9,412 nt of DNA from Candidatus Stygibacter frigidus. GTDB taxonomy: Bacteria; Cloacimonadota; Cloacimonadia; Cloacimonadales; TCS61. The first letter of the stretch is position 1. Every line of letters begins with the position of its first letter. The notes under the pieces are model-generated. The model saw nothing but the letters and a program-made list of their open reading frames with translations. It was not told where the DNA came from and made no database searches. The translations under genes and the position numbers were made by a program. Shown here piece after piece: positions 1 to 5,364 of the stretch. Location of the stretch: positions 1-9,412 of the forward strand of contig JAVCCT010000357.1 of assembly GCA_030765325.1 (NCBI GenBank). The letters are read 5' to 3'.

Positions 1-81
1 CAAAAAGGGAATTTGCTTAATGCCGTATCTCGCTGTGAAATAGGATATTATGAAATCGATGATTTTACGTTCAAGAGATAA
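1..81 (+). CDS. 3' end of an upstream gene (partial, unknown)
   Basis: Frame 1 is open from the window edge for 26 codons and ends at TAA (79-81). The other two forward frames are closed by stops within about 45 bases. The tail is mixed and protein-like, ending in a stretch with Y, E, D, F and K (EIDDFTFKR). No family can be recognised from so short a piece, and a chance open stretch of this length is possible. The sequence to the left of the window would settle it. Confidence 0.35.
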   Translation, partial: QKGNLLNAVSRCEIGYYEIDDFTFKR

Positions 82-123
82 TTGCATATATTATAGTTAT
101 TTACAGCAAGTCGGAAATATCAG

Positions 124-159
124 TTAGGCTTAGAAGGCGTATTAGGCGTATATTGCGTT
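124..159. repeat. 9-bp periodic repeat, about four degenerate units
   Basis: Four consecutive 9-mers share a TTAGGCGTA-like consensus: TTAGGCTTA, GAAGGCGTA, TTAGGCGTA, TATTGCGTT. The GGC core (TGC in the last unit) recurs exactly every 9 bases at 127, 136, 145 and 154. The block lies in the gap between the partial upstream gene and the ATPase gene and is not in an obvious reading frame. Its function is unknown. It could be a remnant of a decayed repeat or coding sequence. Confidence 0.5.
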
Positions 160-195
160 GTTAAAATTCAACTCTACTTTCACAGTTAACAAACC

Positions 196-259
196 TGACA
201 ATTGTTCACCGTATTGAGCAATTATCTTGACAATTTCTCATTACGGTGATTTATTGTCA
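196..259. repeat. Long imperfect inverted repeat upstream of the ATPase gene
   Basis: Two 23-nt arms (196-218 and 237-259) are nearly reverse complements. The outer 7 bp pair perfectly (TGACAAT with ATTGTCA). Three mostly unpaired bases follow (203-205 against 250-252). Then comes a 13-bp inner block with one mismatch (TCACCGTATTGAG with CTCATTACGGTGA). The 18-nt centre (219-236) contains a perfect TTGACA. The structure overlaps the likely ATPase promoter, so it may be an operator for a dimeric regulator. It could also be a small foldback element. There is no T-run after it, so a rho-independent terminator is unlikely. Confidence 0.6.
227..255 (+). promoter_or_regulatory. Putative sigma-70-type promoter of the ATPase gene
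   Basis: TTGACA (227-232) matches the -35 consensus exactly. A 17-bp spacer leads to TTTATT (250-255), a 4/6 match to the -10 box. Transcription would begin around 262, leaving a very short leader before the AAGGAG at 268-273 and the ATG at 280. The -35 box sits in the centre of the inverted repeat 196-259, and the right arm fills the spacer, so a protein bound to the dyad would be expected to compete with polymerase. Confidence 0.4.
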
Positions 260-279
260 CACAGAAAAAGGAGCTGATT

Positions 280-1401
280 ATGGATAGGTACTTAAAAAAT
301 CAGATAGTTAGTGATTTAGAGAAAAAAATGGTCTTTATAGTGGGACCGCGACAGGTTGGTAAAACCTGGCTGGCTCAGAATATTGCTGAAAATTATCAAG
401 ATACCTTATACTTAAATTATGATAATCCTGCTGATAGAGAAGTCATTAATGCTCAAAGCTGGTTTCCTGATGTCGAATTAATTATTTTTGATGAAATACA
501 TAAAATGAAATCCTGGAAAAACTACTTGAAAGGTGTATTTGATACAAAACCAGCCCTGCAGAAGATTTTAGTGACCGGAAGTGCCAGATTGGATGTATTC
601 AGACAAAGTGGAGATGCCTTGACTGGTAGGTTTTTTCGCTTCAGATTGTTTCCTGTTTCCTATAAAGAAATGGATTCGTTTGGTCTCAGCAAAGCATTAG
701 ATAAATTTATCTTTAGCAGTGGTTTTCCTGAACCATTCCTGGCAACAACTGACTCAGAAATTAAAAGATGGCGAAAAATGTATATTGATGGCATCATCAG
801 AAATGATGTAATTGATTTTGAAAATATAAGGGATTTCAGAGCAATGTACACACTTGTAGAATTGCTTAGATATAGAGTAGGATCGCAAATTTCCTTTAGA
901 TCATTAGCAGAAGACATCGGAACTTCACCTAACACCATTACAAAGTATATAGAGATTTTGGAAGCATTATTCATTGTATTCAGAGTTTATCCGTATTCCA
1001 AAAACATTGCCAGATCACTTAAAAAAGAACCCAAACTATACTTTTACGATACAGGACTGGTCAAAGGAGATGATGGAATCAAAGCAGAAAACCTGGTGGC
1101 AGTAAGCTTATTGAAAAATGTCTATGGTGAACAGGATTTTGAAGGCAAAAACACCGAACTATACTATTTGAGAACCCGAGAAAAAAAGGAAGTAGATTTT
1201 TGTCTCACAGAAGAAGATGAGCTTACGCAACTTATAGAAGTAAAACTATCAGAAAACAATCCAGCCAAAAATCTGCTCTACTTCAAGGAAAAATATAATA
1301 TCCCGGCAACTCAAATTGTCTTCAAACTAAAAACAGAAATGATAAAACATGGTGTAAAAATAAGAGATGCGATCAAATTCCTAAAAGAGCTTAGTTATTG
1401 A
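280..1401 (+). CDS. AAA-type P-loop ATPase with DUF4143 C-terminal domain
   Basis: This is a 373-residue P-loop ATPase of the AAA_14/DUF4143 family, which is widespread and often multicopy in AT-rich anaerobes; the cellular role of most members is not established. Visible motifs are Walker A GPRQVGKT (22-29), Walker B LIIFDE (67-72) and a sensor-like TGSARLD (100-106). A winged-helix-like stretch lies at about 205-240 (SFRSLAEDIGTSPNTITKY). The C-terminus carries a PD-(D/E)XK-like pattern, EVDF (304-307) followed by IEVK (319-322), so D306, E320 and K322 could form a nuclease-like site; whether it cuts DNA is unknown. Length is near the family norm of roughly 370-420. The ATG is supported by AAGGAG at 268-273 with 6-nt spacing. 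The gene is monocistronic and converges on the nitroreductase gene 41 bp downstream. It is rich in AAA and GAA codons. Family assignment is firm; function is not. Confidence 0.9.
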   Translation: MDRYLKNQIVSDLEKKMVFIVGPRQVGKTWLAQNIAENYQDTLYLNYDNPADREVINAQSWFPDVELIIFDEIHKMKSWKNYLKGVFDTKPALQKILVTGSARLDVFRQSGDALTGRFFRFRLFPVSYKEMDSFGLSKALDKFIFSSGFPEPFLATTDSEIKRWRKMYIDGIIRNDVIDFENIRDFRAMYTLVELLRYRVGSQISFRSLAEDIGTSPNTITKYIEILEALFIVFRVYPYSKNIARSLKKEPKLYFYDTGLVKGDDGIKAENLVAVSLLKNVYGEQDFEGKNTELYYLRTREKKEVDFCLTEEDELTQLIEVKLSENNPAKNLLYFKEKYNIPATQIVFKLKTEMIKHGVKIRDAIKFLKELSY

Positions 1402-1442
1402 ACTGATATAGCAGTACCTTCAGCAGCTCAAGTCTTATTTAT

Positions 1443-2009
1443 CTAAACAATATTCCCACCATATTTATTATGAAAGATAAATTCGTCCAACTCCTTACGC
1501 ATCGGACGCTCCAGCTCCCCTGCTTTTTGCTGCTCAGATAGTTCTTCATCAATTCCTTCAGGTTCTCTACCCACTATCAAAAGTGCGATCACTTCTATAT
1601 CTTCCGGTATTTGCAATATCTCCCTGGTTTTACTGGGACTATACCCTGCAATAGGATGAACCATTAAACCAAGCTCTGTAGCTCGTAATATCATCTGAGC
1701 AGTTGCCATCCCAATATCAAAATGATAATACACCCTGTCATGGATAATGCAATCATCTTCCTTTTTTCCCAGCACAGCGATTATCAATCCTGCTTTTGCT
1801 GCCCAATCGTTACCCTTGCTCAATGCTCCCTGCATCTCGTTCAATCTGATCGGATCATACACAAACACATATTGCCACGGCTGATTATTATAACACGATG
1901 CCGCCAACTTTGCGCTTTCTCCCAGTTCTCGGATCATTTCTGCTGTTATTTCTAATTTCCCCAGGGATCGTAATGACCTTCTTTTTGCAATAGCTTCCTT
2001 AACTGTCAA
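1443..2009 (-). CDS. Nitroreductase-family FMN oxidoreductase
   Basis: This is a 188-residue protein of the nitroreductase family: FMN-dependent, NAD(P)H-using, cytoplasmic enzymes that usually act as dimers. Motifs seen are the N-terminal RRSLRS (10-15), which in this family contacts the FMN phosphate; CYNNQPW (39-45), the usual N-x-QPW segment; HFDIGMA (96-102); GLMVHPIAGYSP (114-125); and ALLIVGREPEG near 142-152. Length is typical of the short, single-domain branch. The start codon is TTG (2009-2007), chosen because AAGGAG (2021-2016) lies 6 nt upstream and the family N-terminal helix begins right there. It is the second gene of a minus-strand pair, 22 bp after the GNAT gene, so the two are probably co-transcribed. 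Substrate cannot be predicted; family members reduce nitroaromatics, quinones or flavins, or modify other small molecules. Confidence 0.9.
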   Translation of the reverse strand: MTVKEAIAKRRSLRSLGKLEITAEMIRELGESAKLAASCYNNQPWQYVFVYDPIRLNEMQGALSKGNDWAAKAGLIIAVLGKKEDDCIIHDRVYYHFDIGMATAQMILRATELGLMVHPIAGYSPSKTREILQIPEDIEVIALLIVGREPEGIDEELSEQQKAGELERPMRKELDEFIFHNKYGGNIV

Positions 2010-2031
2010 TTTTGTCTCCTTCTAAATGAAA

Positions 2032-2319
2032 TTATTCGCTCCCTTCCACCAAATCCTCAAATCCCTTATGGGTTTCTATAAATTGCTTCACAAATGAACA
2101 GGCTGGGATGACCTTAAACCCATTCTCACGAGCATATTCCAGTGCTTTATGTACCACAAGTGATGCCAGCCCCTGCTTGCGCAGCGCACGTGGCACATAA
2201 GTGCGGTGATATTCTAATATAGTATCGCTGATCTTTCGATAATCCATCAAGGCGCGTTTCCTCTCAAATTCCAAATAAAACTGATTTCGCTCAGTATCAT
2301 GTATTACTTCGTTTCTCAT
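2032..2319 (-). CDS. Small GNAT-fold N-acetyltransferase (NATD1/YjdJ-like)
   Basis: This 95-residue protein matches the minimal GNAT family of about 90 residues, sometimes called NATD1-like or Gcn5-related YjdJ-like. The family pattern is clear: an N-terminal strand with FYLEFERKRALMDYR (14-28), HRTYVPRALRKQGLASLVV (38-56) holding the acetyl-CoA phosphate-binding loop R47-x-x-G50-x-A52, and VIPACSFVKQFIETH (70-84) with the conserved C74-S-F motif. These proteins are single compact domains without a substrate-recognition extension, and their acceptors are largely unknown. The ATG has AAGGAG at 2330-2325 with 5-nt spacing. The gene lies immediately upstream of the nitroreductase gene (22 bp gap), most likely as the first gene of that transcript. 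The family call is confident; the acetylated substrate is not identifiable. Confidence 0.9.
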   Translation of the reverse strand: MRNEVIHDTERNQFYLEFERKRALMDYRKISDTILEYHRTYVPRALRKQGLASLVVHKALEYARENGFKVIPACSFVKQFIETHKGFEDLVEGSE

Positions 2320-2392
2320 GTATTCTCCTTTTGTTGATCCATATCATATCTTCTATTTATCCCATATCTACCTTAAATATATTTACTTACAT

Positions 2393-2421
2393 ATAATATA
2401 ACTAATTTAACTCTTTAGCAA
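2393..2421 (-). promoter_or_regulatory. Putative promoter of the GNAT-nitroreductase pair
   Basis: On the minus strand, TTGCTA (2421-2416, 4/6 to -35) and TATTAT (2398-2393, 5/6 to -10) are separated by 17 bp. They are followed by a leader of about 70 nt before the GNAT ATG. The region is very AT-rich, so chance matches are common. The correct spacing and the lack of another candidate close to the gene support it moderately. Confidence 0.4.
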
Positions 2422-2472
2422 AACTAATTATTACTTTTCCCTGACTTATTAAGTAATCAATTGAAACTAATT
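2400..2472. repeat. Three direct copies of AACTAATT
   Basis: The octamer AACTAATT occurs at 2400-2407, 2422-2429 and 2465-2472. Spacings are 22 and 43 bp, close to two and four helical turns, so the copies would lie on nearly the same DNA face. The first is in the spacer of the putative GNAT promoter, the second abuts its -35 box, and the third lies upstream. This arrangement would suit a regulator binding site, but the background is about three quarters A+T and the sequence is simple, so coincidence is possible. Confidence 0.3.
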
Positions 2473-2518
2473 CTTTCATTTAGGGCTCCCTTTTTTATTA
2501 CTAAAACTCTATTTATAA

Positions 2519-2655
2519 AGGTAATCTTTAAGTTAAGTAATTATTATCTAAGTTTTTATTGACTAAAAATAGAGATAGTTAAATTATCCGAATGTAATTC
2601 AATATGCTGATTCAAAGTTAGTTTACTAAGGAATAATTAGAATCAAAGATTACCT
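2519..2655. repeat. Possible 137-bp MITE-like element with inverted termini
   Basis: The left end AGGTAATCTTT (2519-2529) is the exact reverse complement of the right end AAAGATTACCT (2645-2655). Further in, both ends read TAATTATT when viewed from their own terminus, so similarity continues imperfectly for about 25 bp. The interior has no open reading frame. No clear target-site duplication is visible; only a weak ATAA occurs near both sides. It could be a miniature transposable element, a remnant of one, or a chance pairing in AT-rich DNA. It fills much of the region between the GNAT and TerB-like genes, and the putative TerB promoter lies inside it. Confidence 0.3.
2559..2587 (+). promoter_or_regulatory. 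Putative promoter of the TerB-like gene
   Basis: TTGACT (2559-2564, 5/6 to -35) and AATTAT (2582-2587, 4/6 to -10) are 17 bp apart on the plus strand. The start would be near 2594, giving a leader of about 110 nt before the ATG at 2704. The rest of the 2320-2703 gap shows only AT-rich sequence and the repeats described here. Confidence 0.3.
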
Positions 2656-2703
2656 GATAATAGCAGTTCTGTGCGCATGTCAGGTTTAAAAAAAGGAGTT
2701 CCC

Positions 2704-3081
2704 ATGAATAATGTAAAAAGTGCATTTACGATGCTTTATCTTCTCTCATCCTGCGATGGAGAAGTAAGCCCTTCTGAGCTTGATCTGATCATAAAATATC
2801 TCGAAGAGAATGAGGATATTATTGATTTTGATCATCATCAGTTAACCGGCTCACTGCTTTTTTTGAGTGAAGGAGAAATTAAATTGAAGCTGGAAGAAAC
2901 TGCTCTGGAATATAAAGGCAACTCATCCGAAGAAGAAAGAAGTGAATTACTTAAATTTGGCTTTAAGTTAATAATATCAGACAAAAAAATCGCTACCGAA
3001 GAGATCAGGTTGTTCAATATCCTGGGCAGAGTCTGGAATATCGATATTGACGAGTTTATTAAAGTCAATCATCTATATTAA
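2704..3081 (+). CDS. TerB-like (tellurite-resistance TerB fold) protein
   Basis: This 125-residue, acidic, all-helical protein resembles the TerB/DjlA-N family. It has two half-repeats with the characteristic acidic pattern: CDGEVSPSE (17-25) near the N-terminus and SDKKIATEE (92-100) in the second half, each followed by a hydrophobic helix. In TerB the aspartate/glutamate positions form a metal site. Stand-alone TerB-like proteins occur widely and their roles are mostly unknown; no other ter genes are present, so tellurite resistance should not be inferred. The ATG at 2704 is chosen over an in-frame GTG at 2671 because AAGGAG (2693-2698) lies 5 nt upstream of it and the extra residues do not belong to the fold. 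The gene is followed after 12 bp by the surface-repeat gene, so the two probably share a transcript. Confidence 0.75.
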   Translation: MNNVKSAFTMLYLLSSCDGEVSPSELDLIIKYLEENEDIIDFDHHQLTGSLLFLSEGEIKLKLEETALEYKGNSSEEERSELLKFGFKLIISDKKIATEEIRLFNILGRVWNIDIDEFIKVNHLY

Positions 3082-3093
3082 AAAGGATTTATT

Positions 3094-3562
3094 ATGAAAA
3101 AGCTAATACTTCTATGTGTTTTATTCTTATTCACAAGTCTTTGTGCTGAGGAAGTTTTTCAGGTGGGTGTGGTCAATACCCTGCAACTTCATCCGGCAAG
3201 CACTCCCGTGGAAGGCATTAAATTGAATCTGGTAAATAGTTCAACAGATAATTTCACCGGTTTGGATGTTGGATTCTTCAGCCAGGTAAATAAAGATTTT
3301 ACTGGTATACAGTTCAATACAATCAATTTTAATAATGGTAATTCTACTGGACTCCAGTTTGGAGAAGTTTTTATCAGCATCTGGCAGCATGACAGGAGCG
3401 CAACTTGGCACTGTTAATTATGTTAGTGAAGATATGGTTGGTTTGCAGATGGGATTTTTGAATATTATCACTGGAGGTGGTCAGAATTTTCAGTTAGGGA
3501 TGATCAATTACAATGAAAATGGTTTCCTGAAGATCTTCCCATTCTTTAATTTTAGTCTATAA
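3094..3562 (+). pseudogene. Secreted LA_2272-type surface-repeat protein, frameshifted
   Basis: The N-terminal frame (3094-3417) starts with a signal peptide (MKKLILLCVLFLFTSLCA, likely cleaved before EE) and continues with repeats of about 15-20 residues: GLDVGFF, GIQFNTINF, GLQFG. Near residue 90 it loses the pattern and stops. The +1 frame resumes it at once: GAQLGTVNY, GLQMGFLNI, FQLGMINYN and a closing PFFNFSL, ending at 3562. This G-x-Q-x-G-x-x-N repeat is that of the LA_2272 family of bacterial surface-repeat proteins. Removing one T from the run at 3368-3372 restores one frame of 155 residues (GEVLSASGSMTGAQLG). The break may be a true inactivating insertion, phase variation, programmed frameshifting or a base-call error. 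The start has AAAAGGA at 3081-3087. The protein is probably envelope-located, with a beta-rich repeat structure; function unknown. Mostly low-GC and in one operon with the TerB-like gene. Confidence 0.75.
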
Positions 3563-3716
3563 CCCTTTATATTTTTAAGAGTATTTCTTTTTCCCCAATC
3601 AAATGAACCAGAAAATCAGATTGCGAACTTTCTGGACTCACTATTTCAGAAATATCATACAAATATCGACAGTAGTTATGGAAAAATTGATCCATTTTCA
3701 TTTCACACCTTGACTT

Positions 3717-3734
3717 AGCAAATAATCATTTGCT
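3717..3734. terminator. Small hairpin between convergent genes
   Basis: AGCAAAT (3717-3723) and ATTTGCT (3728-3734) form a perfect 7-bp stem with a 4-nt loop. It lies 8 bp beyond the stop of the transporter gene and downstream of the surface-repeat gene, where a bidirectional terminator would be expected. The stem is AT-rich and neither side has a good T-run, so termination activity is doubtful. The rest of 3563-3742 shows no gene. Confidence 0.25.
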
Positions 3735-3742
3735 TTACTGCA

Positions 3743-5146
3743 TTAACCTCGCTTTTCACTGCGGAAACGCCAACTATATATCCTTGCCATTGTGAAAGCT
3801 AATGCCTTGCGTAAAGGTATTGAACGTGGTTCATGCACCAATGCCAGGGGAATAATTGTCAGCCAGCGAGCTATGCCTCCAATACCAAACATCACCTGTT
3901 CCGGTTCCAATACCTTAAATCCAAGGTCTAACGCCCCAGGATAAAATACCCCCGAGGCCAGTGATGAAGTCATCATAGCCAAACCTGCCACTGCAGCATA
4001 AATACCGCTGTAAGCCTGGGCTTTCCCCTTGGGGGCAATCGAAAGCACAAAATTGGTTGTAATGATACCAGCTCCTGCCCACATAAACCCGGAAATTAGC
4101 CCTTCCAGCCACAGTAGGCTATAATTAGAAGAACTCACGAATAACCAGAATAAGGGATTCAAACCTCCCAGCATCACACATATCTTCATTGAGCTTTTAT
4201 TACCGTAATGATCAATGAATTTACCCCAGAAACCAAAAGATAGCAGAGAAGACATTGTGTGAATAGTGCTGTATATCTGGATCTCAAAAAGGCTCATCTG
4301 CAGTTTTTTGAGCATAAAGGGACTCCAGAACGGACTTCCAATCCCTACTGCCAGCATCCACCAGACTCCAAAGATCAAGAGCAGACGGAAATTTTTATCC
4401 ATAAATGGCTGACGTAGTATTACCCTAAGGCTGGATTGTTTTGAAGAACGTCTTTTGCGCTCAGGTTGCAAAGCTAGAAGTGATAAACCCGCAACACCCA
4501 TCAGCGCAGCAAAAACAAATACAAATGCCAGAAAGAGCGATTGCTTGCCCGGGACGAAGAAGTTTTCAGCTCCCAGAAAGGAGATATAGGCTACCCGCAG
4601 TGATCCGCCTTTAGATTCAAACAGGTCCACATGAAAACTGACCAGATAGCTGAATGCCAGACCCACTATCAATAATATCTGATTGCGTCGGGAAAAGAAC
4701 CTGCCCCTGATACGTAATGGGATTATGTCACTGATCCAGGCTATCCAGATATTAGCTCCGGTTGATTGTAATCCGGCACTGAAAAAGAGCAGCATCAACA
4801 TAAACCAAATCCCCTGCTGCTGATCCTTAAATACTAATGCCAGTCCCAGGAACAGGGTTAGCAATCTTCCCAATGCAGATATCCAGATGCACAGCCATTT
4901 ACGTTGAGATATTTTGCGGGAAATTGCTATCCCAAGCGGCTGCCAGATAGCTGAAGCCTGACCTATCCCGGAAAGCAGACTATATTGCATAGGGCTGGCT
5001 CCCATGATCACCATCAGTTTAGTAACAAAACTGCTGCCGATCTGTGCCAGAGAACCATAAACCTGAGCAAAAGATCCTTCCACAATCGATGTATGGTATG
5101 TTTTAAGCACTATGCTGTCTTTCTGGGAATGTTTCTTTCCTGCCAT
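3743..5146 (-). CDS. Major facilitator superfamily (MFS) transporter
   Basis: This 467-residue inner-membrane protein has many hydrophobic segments, consistent with the 12-helix MFS fold in two halves joined by a basic loop (PERKRRSSKQ, 228-237). In the first half, AWISDIIPLRIRGRFFSRRN (136-155) matches the loop signature of one MFS branch (W-x-S-D...P-x-x-x-RGRFF). The second half carries a motif-A-like GKFIDHYGNKSS (308-319) between helices. Its substrate cannot be read; secondary transport driven by an ion gradient is the family norm. The ATG is supported by AGGGGGG 4 nt upstream. The last 25 residues are a basic cytoplasmic tail. The gene is transcribed divergently from the Fe-S/FAD oxidoreductase across about 218 bp, so a functional link is possible but unproven. 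Its base composition is visibly more GC-rich than the AT-rich genes to its left. Confidence 0.9.
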   Translation of the reverse strand: MAGKKHSQKDSIVLKTYHTSIVEGSFAQVYGSLAQIGSSFVTKLMVIMGASPMQYSLLSGIGQASAIWQPLGIAISRKISQRKWLCIWISALGRLLTLFLGLALVFKDQQQGIWFMLMLLFFSAGLQSTGANIWIAWISDIIPLRIRGRFFSRRNQILLIVGLAFSYLVSFHVDLFESKGGSLRVAYISFLGAENFFVPGKQSLFLAFVFVFAALMGVAGLSLLALQPERKRRSSKQSSLRVILRQPFMDKNFRLLLIFGVWWMLAVGIGSPFWSPFMLKKLQMSLFEIQIYSTIHTMSSLLSFGFWGKFIDHYGNKSSMKICVMLGGLNPLFWLFVSSSNYSLLWLEGLISGFMWAGAGIITTNFVLSIAPKGKAQAYSGIYAAVAGLAMMTSSLASGVFYPGALDLGFKVLEPEQVMFGIGGIARWLTIIPLALVHEPRSIPLRKALAFTMARIYSWRFRSEKRG

Positions 5147-5220
5147 TATTCCCCCCTGATATCTACTAATATATCGCTCAAATTCTTTTTTTTGCCAGAC
5201 AGATTTTTAGTAAAGTAAAT

Positions 5221-5249
5221 TTGTTAATAATTAAATCTTGAAGTATATA
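5221..5249 (+). promoter_or_regulatory. Putative promoter of the Fe-S/FAD-acyl reductase unit
   Basis: TTGTTA (5221-5226, 4/6) and TATATA (5244-5249, 4/6) are 17 bp apart. An alternative -10 box, TATACT (5246-5251, 5/6), would need a 19-bp spacer. A start near 5256 would give a leader of about 110 nt. This is the best candidate in the divergent gap 5147-5364, but the AT-rich background limits confidence. Confidence 0.3.
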
Positions 5250-5331
5250 CTATAAACAAATATCCTCTTTACAAAAATGAAGTCGATAGAGAAAAGGTTG
5301 AAGCTGAAATAAAAGCATATATTTGATTTTA

Positions 5332-5357
5332 GTTATAAGAATTTCTTGTTATAAGAA
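5332..5357 (+). promoter_or_regulatory. Direct repeat overlapping the Shine-Dalgarno of the Fe-S/FAD gene
   Basis: GTTATAAGAA occurs at 5332-5341 and again at 5348-5357, 16 bp apart, with TTCTT (5343-5347) in between. The second copy contains most of the Shine-Dalgarno sequence AAGAAGG (5353-5359) for the ATG at 5365. TTCTT could pair with either AAGAA. Pairing with the second would hide the ribosome binding site; pairing with the first would need a strained small loop. The stems are only 5 bp and AU-rich, so a regulatory effect would be modest. Confidence 0.3.
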
Positions 5358-5364
5358 GGTTAAA

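Noticed and set aside
280..1401. ATPase gene as part of a defence island or insertion sequence
   Set aside because: No neighbouring nuclease, methyltransferase, toxin or transposase gene is visible, and the inverted repeat upstream has no partner downstream of the gene.
2671..2703. GTG start 33 bp upstream for the TerB-like gene
   Set aside because: AAGGAG lies between the GTG and the ATG at 2704, so the ATG is the sensible start.
2704..3081. Tellurite-resistance operon
   Set aside because: Only a TerB-like fold is present, without terC, terD or terZ relatives; stand-alone TerB-like proteins are common and have other roles.
3608..3635. Inverted repeat CCAGAAA/TTTCTGG downstream of the surface-repeat gene
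   Set aside because: It has a 7-bp stem, a 14-nt loop and no T-run on either strand; too weak to call a terminator.
5323..5364. Upstream TTG start for the Fe-S/FAD oxidoreductase
   Set aside because: It has no ribosome binding site, and its extra residues are not family-like. The ATG at 5365 has AAGAAGG 5 nt upstream.
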